Shown piece by piece: positions 9,165 through 19,061 of a stretch of DNA of 39,092 bases. The position numbers were made by a program, and so were the translations under genes. Every line of letters begins with the position of its first letter. Positions within the stretch are counted from its first letter, which is position 1. The notes under the pieces were generated by a model. It did not search any database. It saw nothing but the letters and a program-made list of their open reading frames with translations, and had not been told where the DNA came from. Origin of the DNA: Clostridiales bacterium (GTDB taxonomy: Bacteria > Bacillota > Clostridia > Lachnospirales > Lachnospiraceae); the NCBI GenBank assembly GCA_021201035.1, contig JAJQFQ010000030.1, forward strand, positions 1 through 39,092, read 5' to 3'.

Positions 9165-10369
9165 AGAAGAAAATTCTGTTTGTCACACACGCAATGGAAT
9201 TAGGGGGAGCCGAAAGAAGCCTGATTGGGTTGCTGGATGCAATTGATCCTGAAAGATATGATATAGATTTATTCCTGCTGCGCCATGAAGGAGAACTTTT
9301 GTGTCAGATTCCGCAGTATGTGAATGTTCTGCCTGCTGTACCGGCTTACACGGTTTTGGCCCGGCCGATGAAGGAAACCTTAAAAGAAGGACATTTTCTG
9401 CTGACTTTTGCCCGGTTATATGGAAAGCTGCGGGCAGCACAGTTTAATAAAAGGAATAGCTATACTGAAAGTGATGCAGAACTTGAATATAGCCATAAAT
9501 ATACCTATCGTCTGATGCCGGCTATTCAGCCCGAGACAGAATATGATCTGGCTGTCAGTTTTTTGACACCTCATTATATTGTGGCAAACAGAGTCCGTGC
9601 AAGAAGAAAAATCGCATGGATTCACACAGATTATACAAATATAAAAATAGATATACCATCGGAAACGGAGATGTGGGGAGCATATGATCGTATTATTTCA
9701 ATTTCTGAAACAGTGTCTGCAGGGTTTTTAAAGATATTTCCGTCTTTGCGGAATCGCATGACTCTGATTGAAAACATACTGCCGGAAAAATTAATTCATC
9801 AGCAGGAAAAAGAATTTGCTGTGGAAGAGGAAATGAAACTGAATAGTTCTGTACGGCTGCTTTCCGTCGGGCGCTACTGTACCCCTAAAAACTTCGACAA
9901 TGTTCCGGATATCTGTGCCGGGTTATTAGATTATGGGTTGAATATCAAATGGTATATTATTGGTTTCGGTCCGGATGAGGATTTGATTCGGAATAAAATA
10001 TCAGAGTCCGGAATGAAAGACCATGTAATTCTTTTAGGTAAGAAGGAAAATCCGTATCCATATATCAGATACTGTGATTTGTATGTCCAGCCAAGCCGTT
10101 ACGAGGGAAAGAGCGTAACGGTTCGCGAGGCACAGATGCTGGGAAAGCCGGTGGTCATTACCAATTATGCGACTTCATCCAGTCAGCTGGAAGACGGTGT
10201 GGATGGAGTCATTGTTCCAATGGATAACGAGGGGTGTGCAGCCGGTCTTGCAGAACTGATCAACGATTCGTCAAGGATAGAGCGTTTGTGTGAAAATTGT
10301 AAGGCCAGAGATTATTCTAATTCCGAGGAAGTAAAGAAATTATACAGGATAATAGATGATGAAAATTAA
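9161..10369 (+). CDS. Glycosyltransferase family 4
   Basis: 'KILFVTHAMELGGAERSLIGLLDAID...LLSVGRYCTPKNFD...PSRYEGKSVTVREAQMLGKPVVITNY'. Confidence 0.9.
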   Translation: MKKKILFVTHAMELGGAERSLIGLLDAIDPERYDIDLFLLRHEGELLCQIPQYVNVLPAVPAYTVLARPMKETLKEGHFLLTFARLYGKLRAAQFNKRNSYTESDAELEYSHKYTYRLMPAIQPETEYDLAVSFLTPHYIVANRVRARRKIAWIHTDYTNIKIDIPSETEMWGAYDRIISISETVSAGFLKIFPSLRNRMTLIENILPEKLIHQQEKEFAVEEEMKLNSSVRLLSVGRYCTPKNFDNVPDICAGLLDYGLNIKWYIIGFGPDEDLIRNKISESGMKDHVILLGKKENPYPYIRYCDLYVQPSRYEGKSVTVREAQMLGKPVVITNYATSSSQLEDGVDGVIVPMDNEGCAAGLAELINDSSRIERLCENCKARDYSNSEEVKKLYRIIDDEN

Positions 10370-11459
10370 GACAATTACCTGTCATGATGTATATAACGTA
10401 GGCGCTGCTTTGCAGGCTTATGCTCTCCAAAAGTATTTGATTGACTGCGGGCATGAGGTGGAAATCATAGACTATAAGCCGGACTATTTAAGTCGGCATT
10501 ATAACCTGAGAAGTGTAGACAATTCGAGATATGATGTTCCTGTTATACGGGAAGCATATTTGGTCGCAAAGCTGCCGAAAAGGTTAAAGGCAAGGAAAAG
10601 TGAAAGGAAGAAGAATTTTGATATCTTTCGGACGGACTGCTTGCATTTAACACGCAGATATAGCTCTTTCGATGAACTTCAGCGTACGCCTCCGCTTGCT
10701 GATATTTATCTGGCAGGGAGTGATCAGATATGGAATCCTCTGTTACAGAATGGGAGAGATCCGTCATTTTATCTGGCATTTGCTCCAAGAGAAAAGGTGA
10801 GAGCTTCCTATGCGGCCAGTTTTGCAACAGAGCAGATTACGGATGAGGATAAATTGCAGATGAAGCCGATGCTCGCTGAACTGGATGCAGTTTCTGTTCG
10901 GGAGAAAAGCGGCATTGGTATATTAGAAGAGATGGGAATTCGCGGGACAGAAGTGTGCGACCCGGTGTTTTTGCTTTCTCCTTCTGTCTGGGAAAAAACT
11001 GCACAGCCGCAGGGCTTTAAAGGAATCGTTTTTATGTATGATTTTGATGATTCTGGATTCGTTCAGAGCGCGGCAAAGAAAATTGCTGATGATCAGGGAA
11101 AGAATATTGTATCTTTCTTTCCAACCGGCATAGAAGCAACTATTGCTGATTATATGGGACCACGGGAATTTCTGGGTACTCTTCTGGAAGCAGACGTGAT
11201 TGTTTCGAACTCCTTCCACGCAACGGCCTTCGCAATCATGTTTCATAAAGAATTTTTTGTGATAAACCGGAAGGAAAACCTGAATACAAGGATGCGTGAT
11301 CTGTTGGCGACGATGGGGCTTGAAGATCGGTTGATTGATTCTTTGTCTGATCTGGATCATGTGAAACCGATTCGTTGGGATGTGGTAACGGAAAGGATAG
11401 AACGACAGGTAAAAGTATCTGTTGCTTATATTGATCATGTATTACATATAAGAAAGTAG
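10356..11459 (+). CDS. Polysaccharide pyruvyl transferase family protein
   Basis: 'DVYNVGAALQAYALQKYLIDCGHEVEIIDYKPDYL...DIYLAGSDQIWNP...VIVSNSFHATAFAIMF'. Confidence 0.87.
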   Translation: MMKIKTITCHDVYNVGAALQAYALQKYLIDCGHEVEIIDYKPDYLSRHYNLRSVDNSRYDVPVIREAYLVAKLPKRLKARKSERKKNFDIFRTDCLHLTRRYSSFDELQRTPPLADIYLAGSDQIWNPLLQNGRDPSFYLAFAPREKVRASYAASFATEQITDEDKLQMKPMLAELDAVSVREKSGIGILEEMGIRGTEVCDPVFLLSPSVWEKTAQPQGFKGIVFMYDFDDSGFVQSAAKKIADDQGKNIVSFFPTGIEATIADYMGPREFLGTLLEADVIVSNSFHATAFAIMFHKEFFVINRKENLNTRMRDLLATMGLEDRLIDSLSDLDHVKPIRWDVVTERIERQVKVSVAYIDHVLHIRK

Positions 11460-11470
11460 TTGGTTATATT

Positions 11471-12484
11471 ATGGACGCGGTAATTTCAGTGATTATACCG
11501 GTTTATGACGTGGAACAGTGGCTTGAGCGGTGTGTTCAAAGTGTGCTTTCACAGACATATCATGCACTGGAGATTATTCTGGTTGACGATGGTTCGCCTG
11601 ATCAATGTCCGAAACTGTGTGATGAATATGGAGTAAAGGATAGCCGTGTCAGGGTGATACACAAAGAAAACGGAGGGCTTGCTTCGGCACGCAATGCCGG
11701 GTTAGATATTGCGACAGGGGAATATGTTTTTTTCCTGGATAGTGATGACTGGCTGGATGCCGATGGACTGGAACAGCTGGTTGACGTTGCAGAAAAGCAT
11801 CAGGTTGATTTTGTTCGTTATCGGGCCATTCGCAGTGGCTGGCCCGGATTGGAAGAAAATGCTCCCTGTATGCTGGAACCTGTCCGGGAGATGCCGGGTG
11901 GATTTTATGATAAAAACCGCATGATTCAGGAATTATATCGGAGATTGCTGGTTACACCTCAATTGACTATGGGACCCGTCGTTGGGGCGTGCGGCTCATT
12001 ATATAAACGCAGATTTTTGGAGAAGCAGTGTCTGCGTTTTTATGAGAACATCAAATTCAGCGAGGATTTACTTTTCAGTGCCAATGTCGTCATCCGGGCT
12101 GACAGTTTTTATTATATTGAGACAGCGGGTGTTTATCATTACTTTTATAATGATAAGTCTATTTCAAAATCTTTCCGGGCAGGACGATGGGCGGCGTGCA
12201 GAAATCTTATACTGGCGGCGGAGAGAGATTTCTCCGGTATAGAGTCATATGATTTCAGTAAGCAATTTATGTTTTTGAGATGGTTTTGTATCATGATGGC
12301 TCTGAATGAGAGAAAATATATCCCTGTTTCCAAACAGCGAAAAGCGTACTGCAAGGATATTGTACAAGACAGTCTCGTCAGGGAGACAAAATTGGTCCTC
12401 AGGGAATTTGACGTATCCCGGAAACAGAAATTATTGATGGCTTTTATTAAGCTCGGATTATATCGTTTTGTTGCTTCTGTGTAG
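11471..12484 (+). CDS. Glycosyltransferase family 2
   Basis: 'ISVIIPVYDVEQWLERCVQSVLSQTYHALEIILVDDGSPDQCPKLCDEY...GLASARNAGLDIATGEYVFFLDSDDW'. Confidence 0.94.
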   Translation: MDAVISVIIPVYDVEQWLERCVQSVLSQTYHALEIILVDDGSPDQCPKLCDEYGVKDSRVRVIHKENGGLASARNAGLDIATGEYVFFLDSDDWLDADGLEQLVDVAEKHQVDFVRYRAIRSGWPGLEENAPCMLEPVREMPGGFYDKNRMIQELYRRLLVTPQLTMGPVVGACGSLYKRRFLEKQCLRFYENIKFSEDLLFSANVVIRADSFYYIETAGVYHYFYNDKSISKSFRAGRWAACRNLILAAERDFSGIESYDFSKQFMFLRWFCIMMALNERKYIPVSKQRKAYCKDIVQDSLVRETKLVLREFDVSRKQKLLMAFIKLGLYRFVASV

Positions 12485-12496
12485 GAGATTATATCT

Positions 12497-13474
12497 ATGT
12501 CATCTAAGGTAAGTATTATAATTCCTGCTTATAATGCAGAAAAAACAATCGAAACAAGTGTCGGGAGCGTGCAAAAACAGACATATAAGGATATTGAAAT
12601 CCTGATCATTGATGATGGTTCAGAGGATCAAACCCGGCAGATGTGCCGTTCCATTGAAGCAAATGATATCAGATGCCATGTTGTTCACAAAAAGAACGGG
12701 GGCGTGTCATCTGCAAGAAATATCGGAATGCAGGCAGCAACAGGGAGTTATATTATGTTTGCGGACAGTGATGATGAGATGCAGCCTGATCATGTGGAAA
12801 AATATGTGGAAGCAATAGTTGCAAGAAATGCAGATGTAGTTATCGGTGGAATTAACTGGTATGAAAATGGCATATGTGAAAAGCGCTTCTGTTCATGTGA
12901 GGAAAGATATGGAGATGAAATCTGGAATACAATATGTATCCAGCCGGAGATGTTTGGCTATCTTTTTAACAAAATTTACAAAACAGATATCATCAGGCAC
13001 TGGGGAATCCGCTTTGATGAACAGATGTATTCGCAGGAAGATCTGGCGTTTAATTTATCATATTTTGCAAATTGTGAGAGCTTTTATGTCAGCAACTATG
13101 TTGGGTATAACTATTATTATCAGCCGGGAAAAAGAACACCTCCTGTGTGGGATTTTATTGCGAACAGTTTAAAGATGCGCCGGATTGCATTATCGAAGGT
13201 GAAATTATCTGATCAGGCGGAACAGGCGCTTCAACAGAGAATTTTCAATAATATCTTTTGTTATTTATATGAGCAAAAACCACCGGAGGAATATATTTCT
13301 GCATATGAAAAAGTAAGGAACATTGAGCATTTGCCTGCGTATCTTCGTGAAACGCATACTGCGGGAGAATACAGAGTGCTTGTCAAGTGTATATTACAGG
13401 ACAACCCCGAAAAATTGTTTCGTTATTTTAAGTTAAGAGATACAGCAAAGCGGCTGTTCAAAAAGGGATCATGA
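12497..13474 (+). CDS. Glycosyltransferase family 2
   Basis: 'VSIIIPAYNAEKTIETSVGSVQKQTYKDIEILIIDDGSEDQT...GVSSARNIGMQAATGSYIMFADSDDEM'. Confidence 0.94.
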   Translation: MSSKVSIIIPAYNAEKTIETSVGSVQKQTYKDIEILIIDDGSEDQTRQMCRSIEANDIRCHVVHKKNGGVSSARNIGMQAATGSYIMFADSDDEMQPDHVEKYVEAIVARNADVVIGGINWYENGICEKRFCSCEERYGDEIWNTICIQPEMFGYLFNKIYKTDIIRHWGIRFDEQMYSQEDLAFNLSYFANCESFYVSNYVGYNYYYQPGKRTPPVWDFIANSLKMRRIALSKVKLSDQAEQALQQRIFNNIFCYLYEQKPPEEYISAYEKVRNIEHLPAYLRETHTAGEYRVLVKCILQDNPEKLFRYFKLRDTAKRLFKKGS

Positions 13475-14485
13475 ACAACAGGGAAATTCATAGAATGGAT
13501 GTTTCAATTATCATTGTAAATTACAATACGCCGGAAATGGTGATTGATTGTATAAACAGTATACAAACTCAAACAAAAGAAATTTCTTACGAAATTATAG
13601 TGGTGGATAACGGCTCCCGGGATGATTCTTTGGTGATATTCAAAGATAAGCTGTCAGACATTGCTACAGTCATTAATGTAGGTGAAAATCTTGGATTTGG
13701 CAAAGCAAATAATCTGGGGGCAAAATATGCGCGGGGTGACTATCTGTTTCTGCTGAATTCCGATACTTTGCTGGTCAATGATGCCATCAGTTTGCTGCTT
13801 CAATTTCTGACAGATCACTCTGAAGTCGGGGTTGTCGGAGGCAATCTATATACGACAGATATGACGGCGTCTCCTTCCTTTTGTATGAGATTTGATGATG
13901 TAGCCGCTGTGAAAAAAAGATTCGGGTTGGAAGTCTGTTCTGAGCCAGATAATCAGAAATCGAAAAATTGCCGGAATAGAAGATAAGGAATTGAGAGACA
14001 GGGAAATCTTTGCCGATAATTTTAATTTTTCCGATTTGCCGCAGAAAGTCGCTTATATATTCGGGACGGATATGCTTTTAAGCAGGGAACTGTTTAACAA
14101 AGCAGGCGGATTTGATCCGGAGTTCTTTATGTATGCAGAAGAACAGGAGTTATCCGCCAGAATCACGGATATGGGTTATGAGATCTGGTCAGTTCCGGAA
14201 GCCCGGATTATCCACTATGATGGGGGAACCGTGAAGAAGAAAGATACATTCAGTAAGAAGCAATACAGTATGAGACTGAACGGCAGATTTATTTATTATA
14301 AAAAACGATTTGGAATGGACGGCGCCGGAAAGTATTATTTTTATACACATAAGAAGCTGCAAAGACTTATGAAACTGGCAAGGCTGTTTCGCAGGCAGGA
14401 GTTATTATCTCTGAGTACAGAACAGATGAAATGTCTGGAAGGGGCTTATATGGAATTTGTGGCGTTGAACGGAGCGGAGGCGTAA
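13471..14485 (+). pseudogene. Glycosyltransferase family 2 (rhamnosyltransferase-like), split by a +1 frame disruption near 13963-13967
   Basis: N-part 13471-13986 'VSIIIVNYNTPEMVIDCINSI...LLNSDTLLVND' ends ...NQKSKNCRNRR*. C-part 13991-14485 in another frame carries 'YIFGTDMLLSRELFNKAGGFDPEFFMYAEEQELSARITDMGYEIWSVPEARIIHYDGG'. Removing one A from the 5-A run gives ...NQKSKIAGIEDKELRDREIF. Confidence 0.87.
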
Positions 14486-14487
14486 GA

Positions 14488-15645
14488 ATGGCAGAAATTA
14501 TGGATGGCAAGGGATTGAAAATCATTCCTTTCTATTTGCCCCAATTTCATACGATTCCCGAAAATGATCAATGGTGGGGAGAAGGATTTACGGAATGGAC
14601 AAATGTGCGAAAAGCAGTCCCGTTGTTTGAGGGGCATCAGCAGCCCAAATTGCCGCTTGGAGATAATTACTATAATTTACTTGATGATGAAACAAAAATA
14701 TGGCAGGCAGAGCTGGCAAAACAATACGGAATATTCGGTTTCTGTTATTATCATTACTGGTTTAAGGGTGGAAAAAAACTGCTGGAGAAGCCGGCAGAGC
14801 AGATGTTGAAGAATAAAAATATACAATTGCCATTCTGTTTCAGCTGGGCAAATGAAAACTGGTCGAGAAACTGGGATGGCGGGAATCATGAGATCATTAT
14901 GCCGCAGGAATACGGAGGAAAACAAGAGTGGGAACTCCATTTCCAATATTTACTGCCTTTTTTTCGTGATGAGCGATACATGACCATAAATGGAAAGCCG
15001 TTGTTTGTTATATATAAGCCAGAGCAAATCATTGAGATTGCGGAAATGGCAGGATATTTTCGAAAACGTGCAGTGGAAGAGGGGTTTCCGGGCATCTGTC
15101 TGGCTTTTCAGTTTCCGTCTTACTATGCGGATATGTATTATCGGGAAGACGTGTTTGATTACAGAATAGAGTTTGAACCTGTGTATTCCAGAAATCTTAA
15201 GTCGATGAAAAAGCCCGGCACTGCCCGTAGTGTACAGTCCCTTCGAAGTGTATTTGGAGAAACTCCGATTTCTTTTTATCGAAAGAAGAGTAAGCATTCT
15301 GGCGGAGGCTATCCGAACCCGGAGCACTTGTCTGTCTTTTTTTATGATGAGGCATGGAAAAAAATTTTAGAAAATGAGATGGATGAAAAATTCCTGCCGG
15401 GCGGTTTTGTGGATTGGGATAATACACCCAGAAATAAGCATGGCGTTATGTATGCCGGATTTACAGTAGATAAATTTCGGGAATATATGACGAGACTTGT
15501 TAAAAAGGCAAGGGATTATGATAAGCCGGTGGTGTTTCTGAATGCATGGAATGAGTGGAGTGAGGGAGCATATCTGGAACCGGATAATATTACCGGATAT
15601 GCTAAGCTTGAGGCAGTGAAAGCGGCTTTTGATGCGGTGGGATAA
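14488..15645 (+). CDS. WbsX-like (GH99-type) glycan-biosynthesis protein
   Basis: 'IIPFYLPQFHTIPENDQWWGEGFTEWTNVRKAVPLFEGHQQPKLP...FGFCYYHYWFKGGKKLLEKP...FCFSWANENWSRNWDG...VFLNAWNEWSEGAYLEPD'. Confidence 0.92.
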   Translation: MAEIMDGKGLKIIPFYLPQFHTIPENDQWWGEGFTEWTNVRKAVPLFEGHQQPKLPLGDNYYNLLDDETKIWQAELAKQYGIFGFCYYHYWFKGGKKLLEKPAEQMLKNKNIQLPFCFSWANENWSRNWDGGNHEIIMPQEYGGKQEWELHFQYLLPFFRDERYMTINGKPLFVIYKPEQIIEIAEMAGYFRKRAVEEGFPGICLAFQFPSYYADMYYREDVFDYRIEFEPVYSRNLKSMKKPGTARSVQSLRSVFGETPISFYRKKSKHSGGGYPNPEHLSVFFYDEAWKKILENEMDEKFLPGGFVDWDNTPRNKHGVMYAGFTVDKFREYMTRLVKKARDYDKPVVFLNAWNEWSEGAYLEPDNITGYAKLEAVKAAFDAVG

Positions 15646-15648
15646 ACC

Positions 15649-16899
15649 GTGTCAATGCTGAGAGGAATAACAGTGAATATTACAGAACAAAATTGCTGCG
15701 GATGCGGCGCATGTGCACAGGTTTGCCCATCCGGGGCACTTATGATGGAAAAGAATAAGTATGGTTTTGTTTATCCGATATTGACACAAGGAAAGTGTAT
15801 ATCCTGCGGGTTATGCGAAAAAGTTTGCAGTTATAACAAGATAGAGAAGCACGGAGACAAGATACCATCTGTTTATGCAGCGGTCGGAGCAAATGTAGAT
15901 CTGGCAGAATCTGCTTCCGGCGGGATATTTTCCGCTATTGCTAAGAATGTTTTGCATAACGGAGGCGTAGTGTATGGCTGTTCTCTTGTGTATGAGAATG
16001 ACAGACTGTGGCCGAAACATATTCGTGTAACAGATATGGAAGATTTGAAATTATTGAAAGGTTCCAAATATGTTCAGAGTGATACAGGGAATTCTTTTGC
16101 GAAGACAAAGCAGGATCTGATTTATGGAAAACAGGTTCTCTATAGCGGAACGCCCTGTCAGATCGCAGGTTTAAAGGGGTATCTGGGAAAAGAACACGAA
16201 AATCTGTATACGATAGAAATTATATGTCATGGAGTCCCGAATGTTGATTTTTTCCATTCTTATATTTCATATATAGAAGAGATACATGACATCAAAGTAA
16301 CCGATTTTCGTTTCCGTGACAAAAGGGAAGGATGGAAACTGCACGGCAGTATTTCTTATATGAAAAAAGATGCTACTGAGGGAGAAAGTCATTTTGAACC
16401 GGAGGAATCCTCATATTATCAGATGTTTCTGAATTCCTACACATACCGGGAAAACTGTTACAGTTGTCCTTATGCATCTGATAATCGTCAGGGAGATATT
16501 ACTATCGGAGATTTTTGGTGCATTGACCTTGTTCATCCGGAACTGCTTGCATCCTTTCCTGAAGAGTTAGATGAAAAAAAGGGTATATCCTGTCTGATTA
16601 TAAACAGTGAGCAGGGAGAACGGCTTATAAATCAGTATGGAAATGGTACTAAACGGTGGGATTCATCCTATGAACAGGCGGCGAAATACAATGCTCAGCT
16701 AACGCATCCTTCAGAAATGAAACCGGAAAGAGAAATCGTTTTAAATCTGTATCGATCCTCCGGATATGCGGAAGTGGAAAAATGGTATCAGAATCGATTA
16801 AAAAAAATCGGAAACAGACGTAAGTTGGTATCTATGGTGCCGAAAAGTGTAAAGAAACTGGTCAGACCGATCATTTATTCTGGCTCTGATGAAAAATGA
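15649..16899 (+). CDS. FrhB/FdhB-like (coenzyme F420 hydrogenase beta-related) 4Fe-4S protein of polysaccharide loci
   Basis: Two ferredoxin motifs 'CCGCGACAQVCPSGAL' and 'CISCGLCEKVCS', then 'ASGGIFSAIAKNVL...YSGTPCQIAGLKGYL...GDFWCIDLVHPEL'. Confidence 0.87.
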   Translation: MSMLRGITVNITEQNCCGCGACAQVCPSGALMMEKNKYGFVYPILTQGKCISCGLCEKVCSYNKIEKHGDKIPSVYAAVGANVDLAESASGGIFSAIAKNVLHNGGVVYGCSLVYENDRLWPKHIRVTDMEDLKLLKGSKYVQSDTGNSFAKTKQDLIYGKQVLYSGTPCQIAGLKGYLGKEHENLYTIEIICHGVPNVDFFHSYISYIEEIHDIKVTDFRFRDKREGWKLHGSISYMKKDATEGESHFEPEESSYYQMFLNSYTYRENCYSCPYASDNRQGDITIGDFWCIDLVHPELLASFPEELDEKKGISCLIINSEQGERLINQYGNGTKRWDSSYEQAAKYNAQLTHPSEMKPEREIVLNLYRSSGYAEVEKWYQNRLKKIGNRRKLVSMVPKSVKKLVRPIIYSGSDEK

Positions 16900-16919
16900 A
16901 AAGCCGGGGAGGCATATCA

Positions 16920-17765
16920 ATGGAAGAACAAAAATTTTCAACTGTGATTGAACCGAAAAACGGATGGTTTGATTTGCATCTTAAGGAACTTTTACAGTAC
17001 CGGGATCTGGTTTTCCTTTTTGTAAAGAGAAACTTTACAGCAAATTATAAACAGACCATACTGGGACCGGCATGGGCGATTATACAACCTTTTTTGACAT
17101 CTGTAATATTTACGATTGTTTTTGGAAATATAGCAGGCTTAGCGCCGTCCGGTGTCCCGTCGTTTATTTTTTATTTTAGTGCAAATATTGTATGGCAGTA
17201 TTTTGCCAGATGCCTGACTGCCACATCAACTACATTTACGGCGAATTCCGCTATTCTGGGGAAGGTGTATTTCCCGAGATTGGTGATGCCTGTGTCGACC
17301 GTTTTTTCGCAGTTGATTTCATTTGCGATTCAGTTTGCGTTTTTCCTCGTTTTCTGGATTTATTATATGATCGTTCCGTCCGGTCTGAAACCGAATGTTT
17401 ATATGTTGATGTTACCGCTTCTGATTCTTCAGCTTGCTTTGTTGGGATTGGGGTTTGGTATTATAGTTTCCGCATGTACGACTAAGTACAGGGATCTGGC
17501 GATGCTGGTCGGGTTCGGCACACAGCTTTGGATGTATGCAACACCGGTGGCTTATGATATCAGCTATATACCGGATCGGCTGATGGGTGTGTATATGTTG
17601 AATCCGGTTGCACCGGTTGTGCTGACCATGCGTTATGCGTTTCTGGGAACAGGCTTCTTTGATTTGAAATATTACATAATTGGATGGATAACGACTCTTA
17701 TTGTTCTGTTTGTTGGAATCATTCTGTTCAGCAGAGTTGAAAAGACATTTATGGATACAGTGTGA
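16920..17765 (+). CDS. ABC-2 type polysaccharide export permease (Wzm/TagG-like)
   Basis: 'RDLVFLFVKRNFTANYKQTILGPAWAIIQPFLTSVIFTIVFGNIAGL' is typical of Wzm. ATG 16920 has ggggagg upstream. Confidence 0.92.
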   Translation: MEEQKFSTVIEPKNGWFDLHLKELLQYRDLVFLFVKRNFTANYKQTILGPAWAIIQPFLTSVIFTIVFGNIAGLAPSGVPSFIFYFSANIVWQYFARCLTATSTTFTANSAILGKVYFPRLVMPVSTVFSQLISFAIQFAFFLVFWIYYMIVPSGLKPNVYMLMLPLLILQLALLGLGFGIIVSACTTKYRDLAMLVGFGTQLWMYATPVAYDISYIPDRLMGVYMLNPVAPVVLTMRYAFLGTGFFDLKYYIIGWITTLIVLFVGIILFSRVEKTFMDTV

Positions 17766-17773
17766 GGTATGAT

Positions 17774-19054
17774 ATGAGTGAAACAATAATTAGCATAGAA
17801 CACGTATCAAAAGAATATCGGTTGGGCGCAATTGGAGGAACAACACTTCGGGAGGATATACAGCGTCTGGGTGCACGAATCCTCGGAAAAGAAGATCCTA
17901 CCATGAAGATCGGTGCGCAATCCGGTCAATATAATGAGCGTTTTCTGGCGTTGGATGATATTTCGTTTGATGTAAAAAAAGGAGAGGCTCTTGGCATTAT
18001 CGGTCACAATGGAGCCGGAAAATCAACTCTGCTCAAGCTGCTTTCCAGAGTAACAGCGCCAACGAAGGGGAGAATCTCTTTTAATGGCCGTATTGCGTCA
18101 ATGCTGGAGGTTGGTACCGGTTTCCATCCGGAATTGACCGGCCGTGAAAATGTCTATATGAACGGTGCAATTCTTGGAATGACAAAGGCGGAGATTGACC
18201 GAAAATTTGATGAGATTGTTGCGTTTGCAGAAATGGAGCAGTTTATTGATACACCTGTGAAGCGGTATTCTTCCGGTATGTATGTGAAACTTGCGTTTTC
18301 TGTAGCAGCACATCTGGATAGTGAGATCATGATTATGGATGAAGTGCTGGCGGTTGGGGATATGGCGTTTCAAAATAAATGTCTTGAGAAAATGAGAGAT
18401 GCTTCTCAGCAAGAAGGCAGAACTGTACTTTATGTAAGTCATAATATGAACACAATCAGGCAACTTTGCTCCAGATGCATTGTGCTTGACAGAGGGAAAG
18501 TTGTTTTTAATGGTGCTGTTGAACATGCAATTGATAAATATTTAAGTAAATCAAATGAAAATTCAAGCACTTGTGTAGATCTTTCCGAAAGCATTCGCCC
18601 GAATAATTCATTGAATCTTGTAAAAATGAACTATATCAGTTTTTTAGAAAAAAAAGACTGTATCTTTAGGGCACATGAGCCGATTTATATCAGGCTGAAC
18701 TGGACAAGTATGGAAAATTTAGATGATGTAAGATTTCGTATGATAGTTCGTTCCTATGATGATTCTCCGGTGGGATTGGTTGTGACAGAGCCGATCTGTA
18801 ATACAGTGGCAGGTAATAATTACACAACGGAATTCCTTTTTGAACATGATTTATTGGCAAATGGAAGGTATTACTTAAGCATTGCTTTGTATCAAAGTGA
18901 TGATTCAGGAAAAAGTCAGATACTTGATCATATATCACGTGCCTGTTCTTTTGAATTGTTGAGTGATATTGAAGATGGGAATATTCTGGTGTGGGAGCAT
19001 CGGTGGTGGGGAATGATTAAATTCCCGGAGATGAAAATAATAAAAAGAGGATGA
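17774..19054 (+). CDS. ABC polysaccharide export ATPase (Wzt/TagH-like) with C-terminal Wzt_C-like domain
   Basis: 'ALGIIGHNGAGKSTLLKLLSRVTAPTKGRI', 'ELTGRENVYMNGAILGM', 'SSGMYVKLAFSVAAHLDSEIMIMDEVLAVGD', plus about 170 extra C-terminal aa. Confidence 0.93.
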   Translation: MSETIISIEHVSKEYRLGAIGGTTLREDIQRLGARILGKEDPTMKIGAQSGQYNERFLALDDISFDVKKGEALGIIGHNGAGKSTLLKLLSRVTAPTKGRISFNGRIASMLEVGTGFHPELTGRENVYMNGAILGMTKAEIDRKFDEIVAFAEMEQFIDTPVKRYSSGMYVKLAFSVAAHLDSEIMIMDEVLAVGDMAFQNKCLEKMRDASQQEGRTVLYVSHNMNTIRQLCSRCIVLDRGKVVFNGAVEHAIDKYLSKSNENSSTCVDLSESIRPNNSLNLVKMNYISFLEKKDCIFRAHEPIYIRLNWTSMENLDDVRFRMIVRSYDDSPVGLVVTEPICNTVAGNNYTTEFLFEHDLLANGRYYLSIALYQSDDSGKSQILDHISRACSFELLSDIEDGNILVWEHRWWGMIKFPEMKIIKRG

Positions 19055-19061
19055 GTTATCA

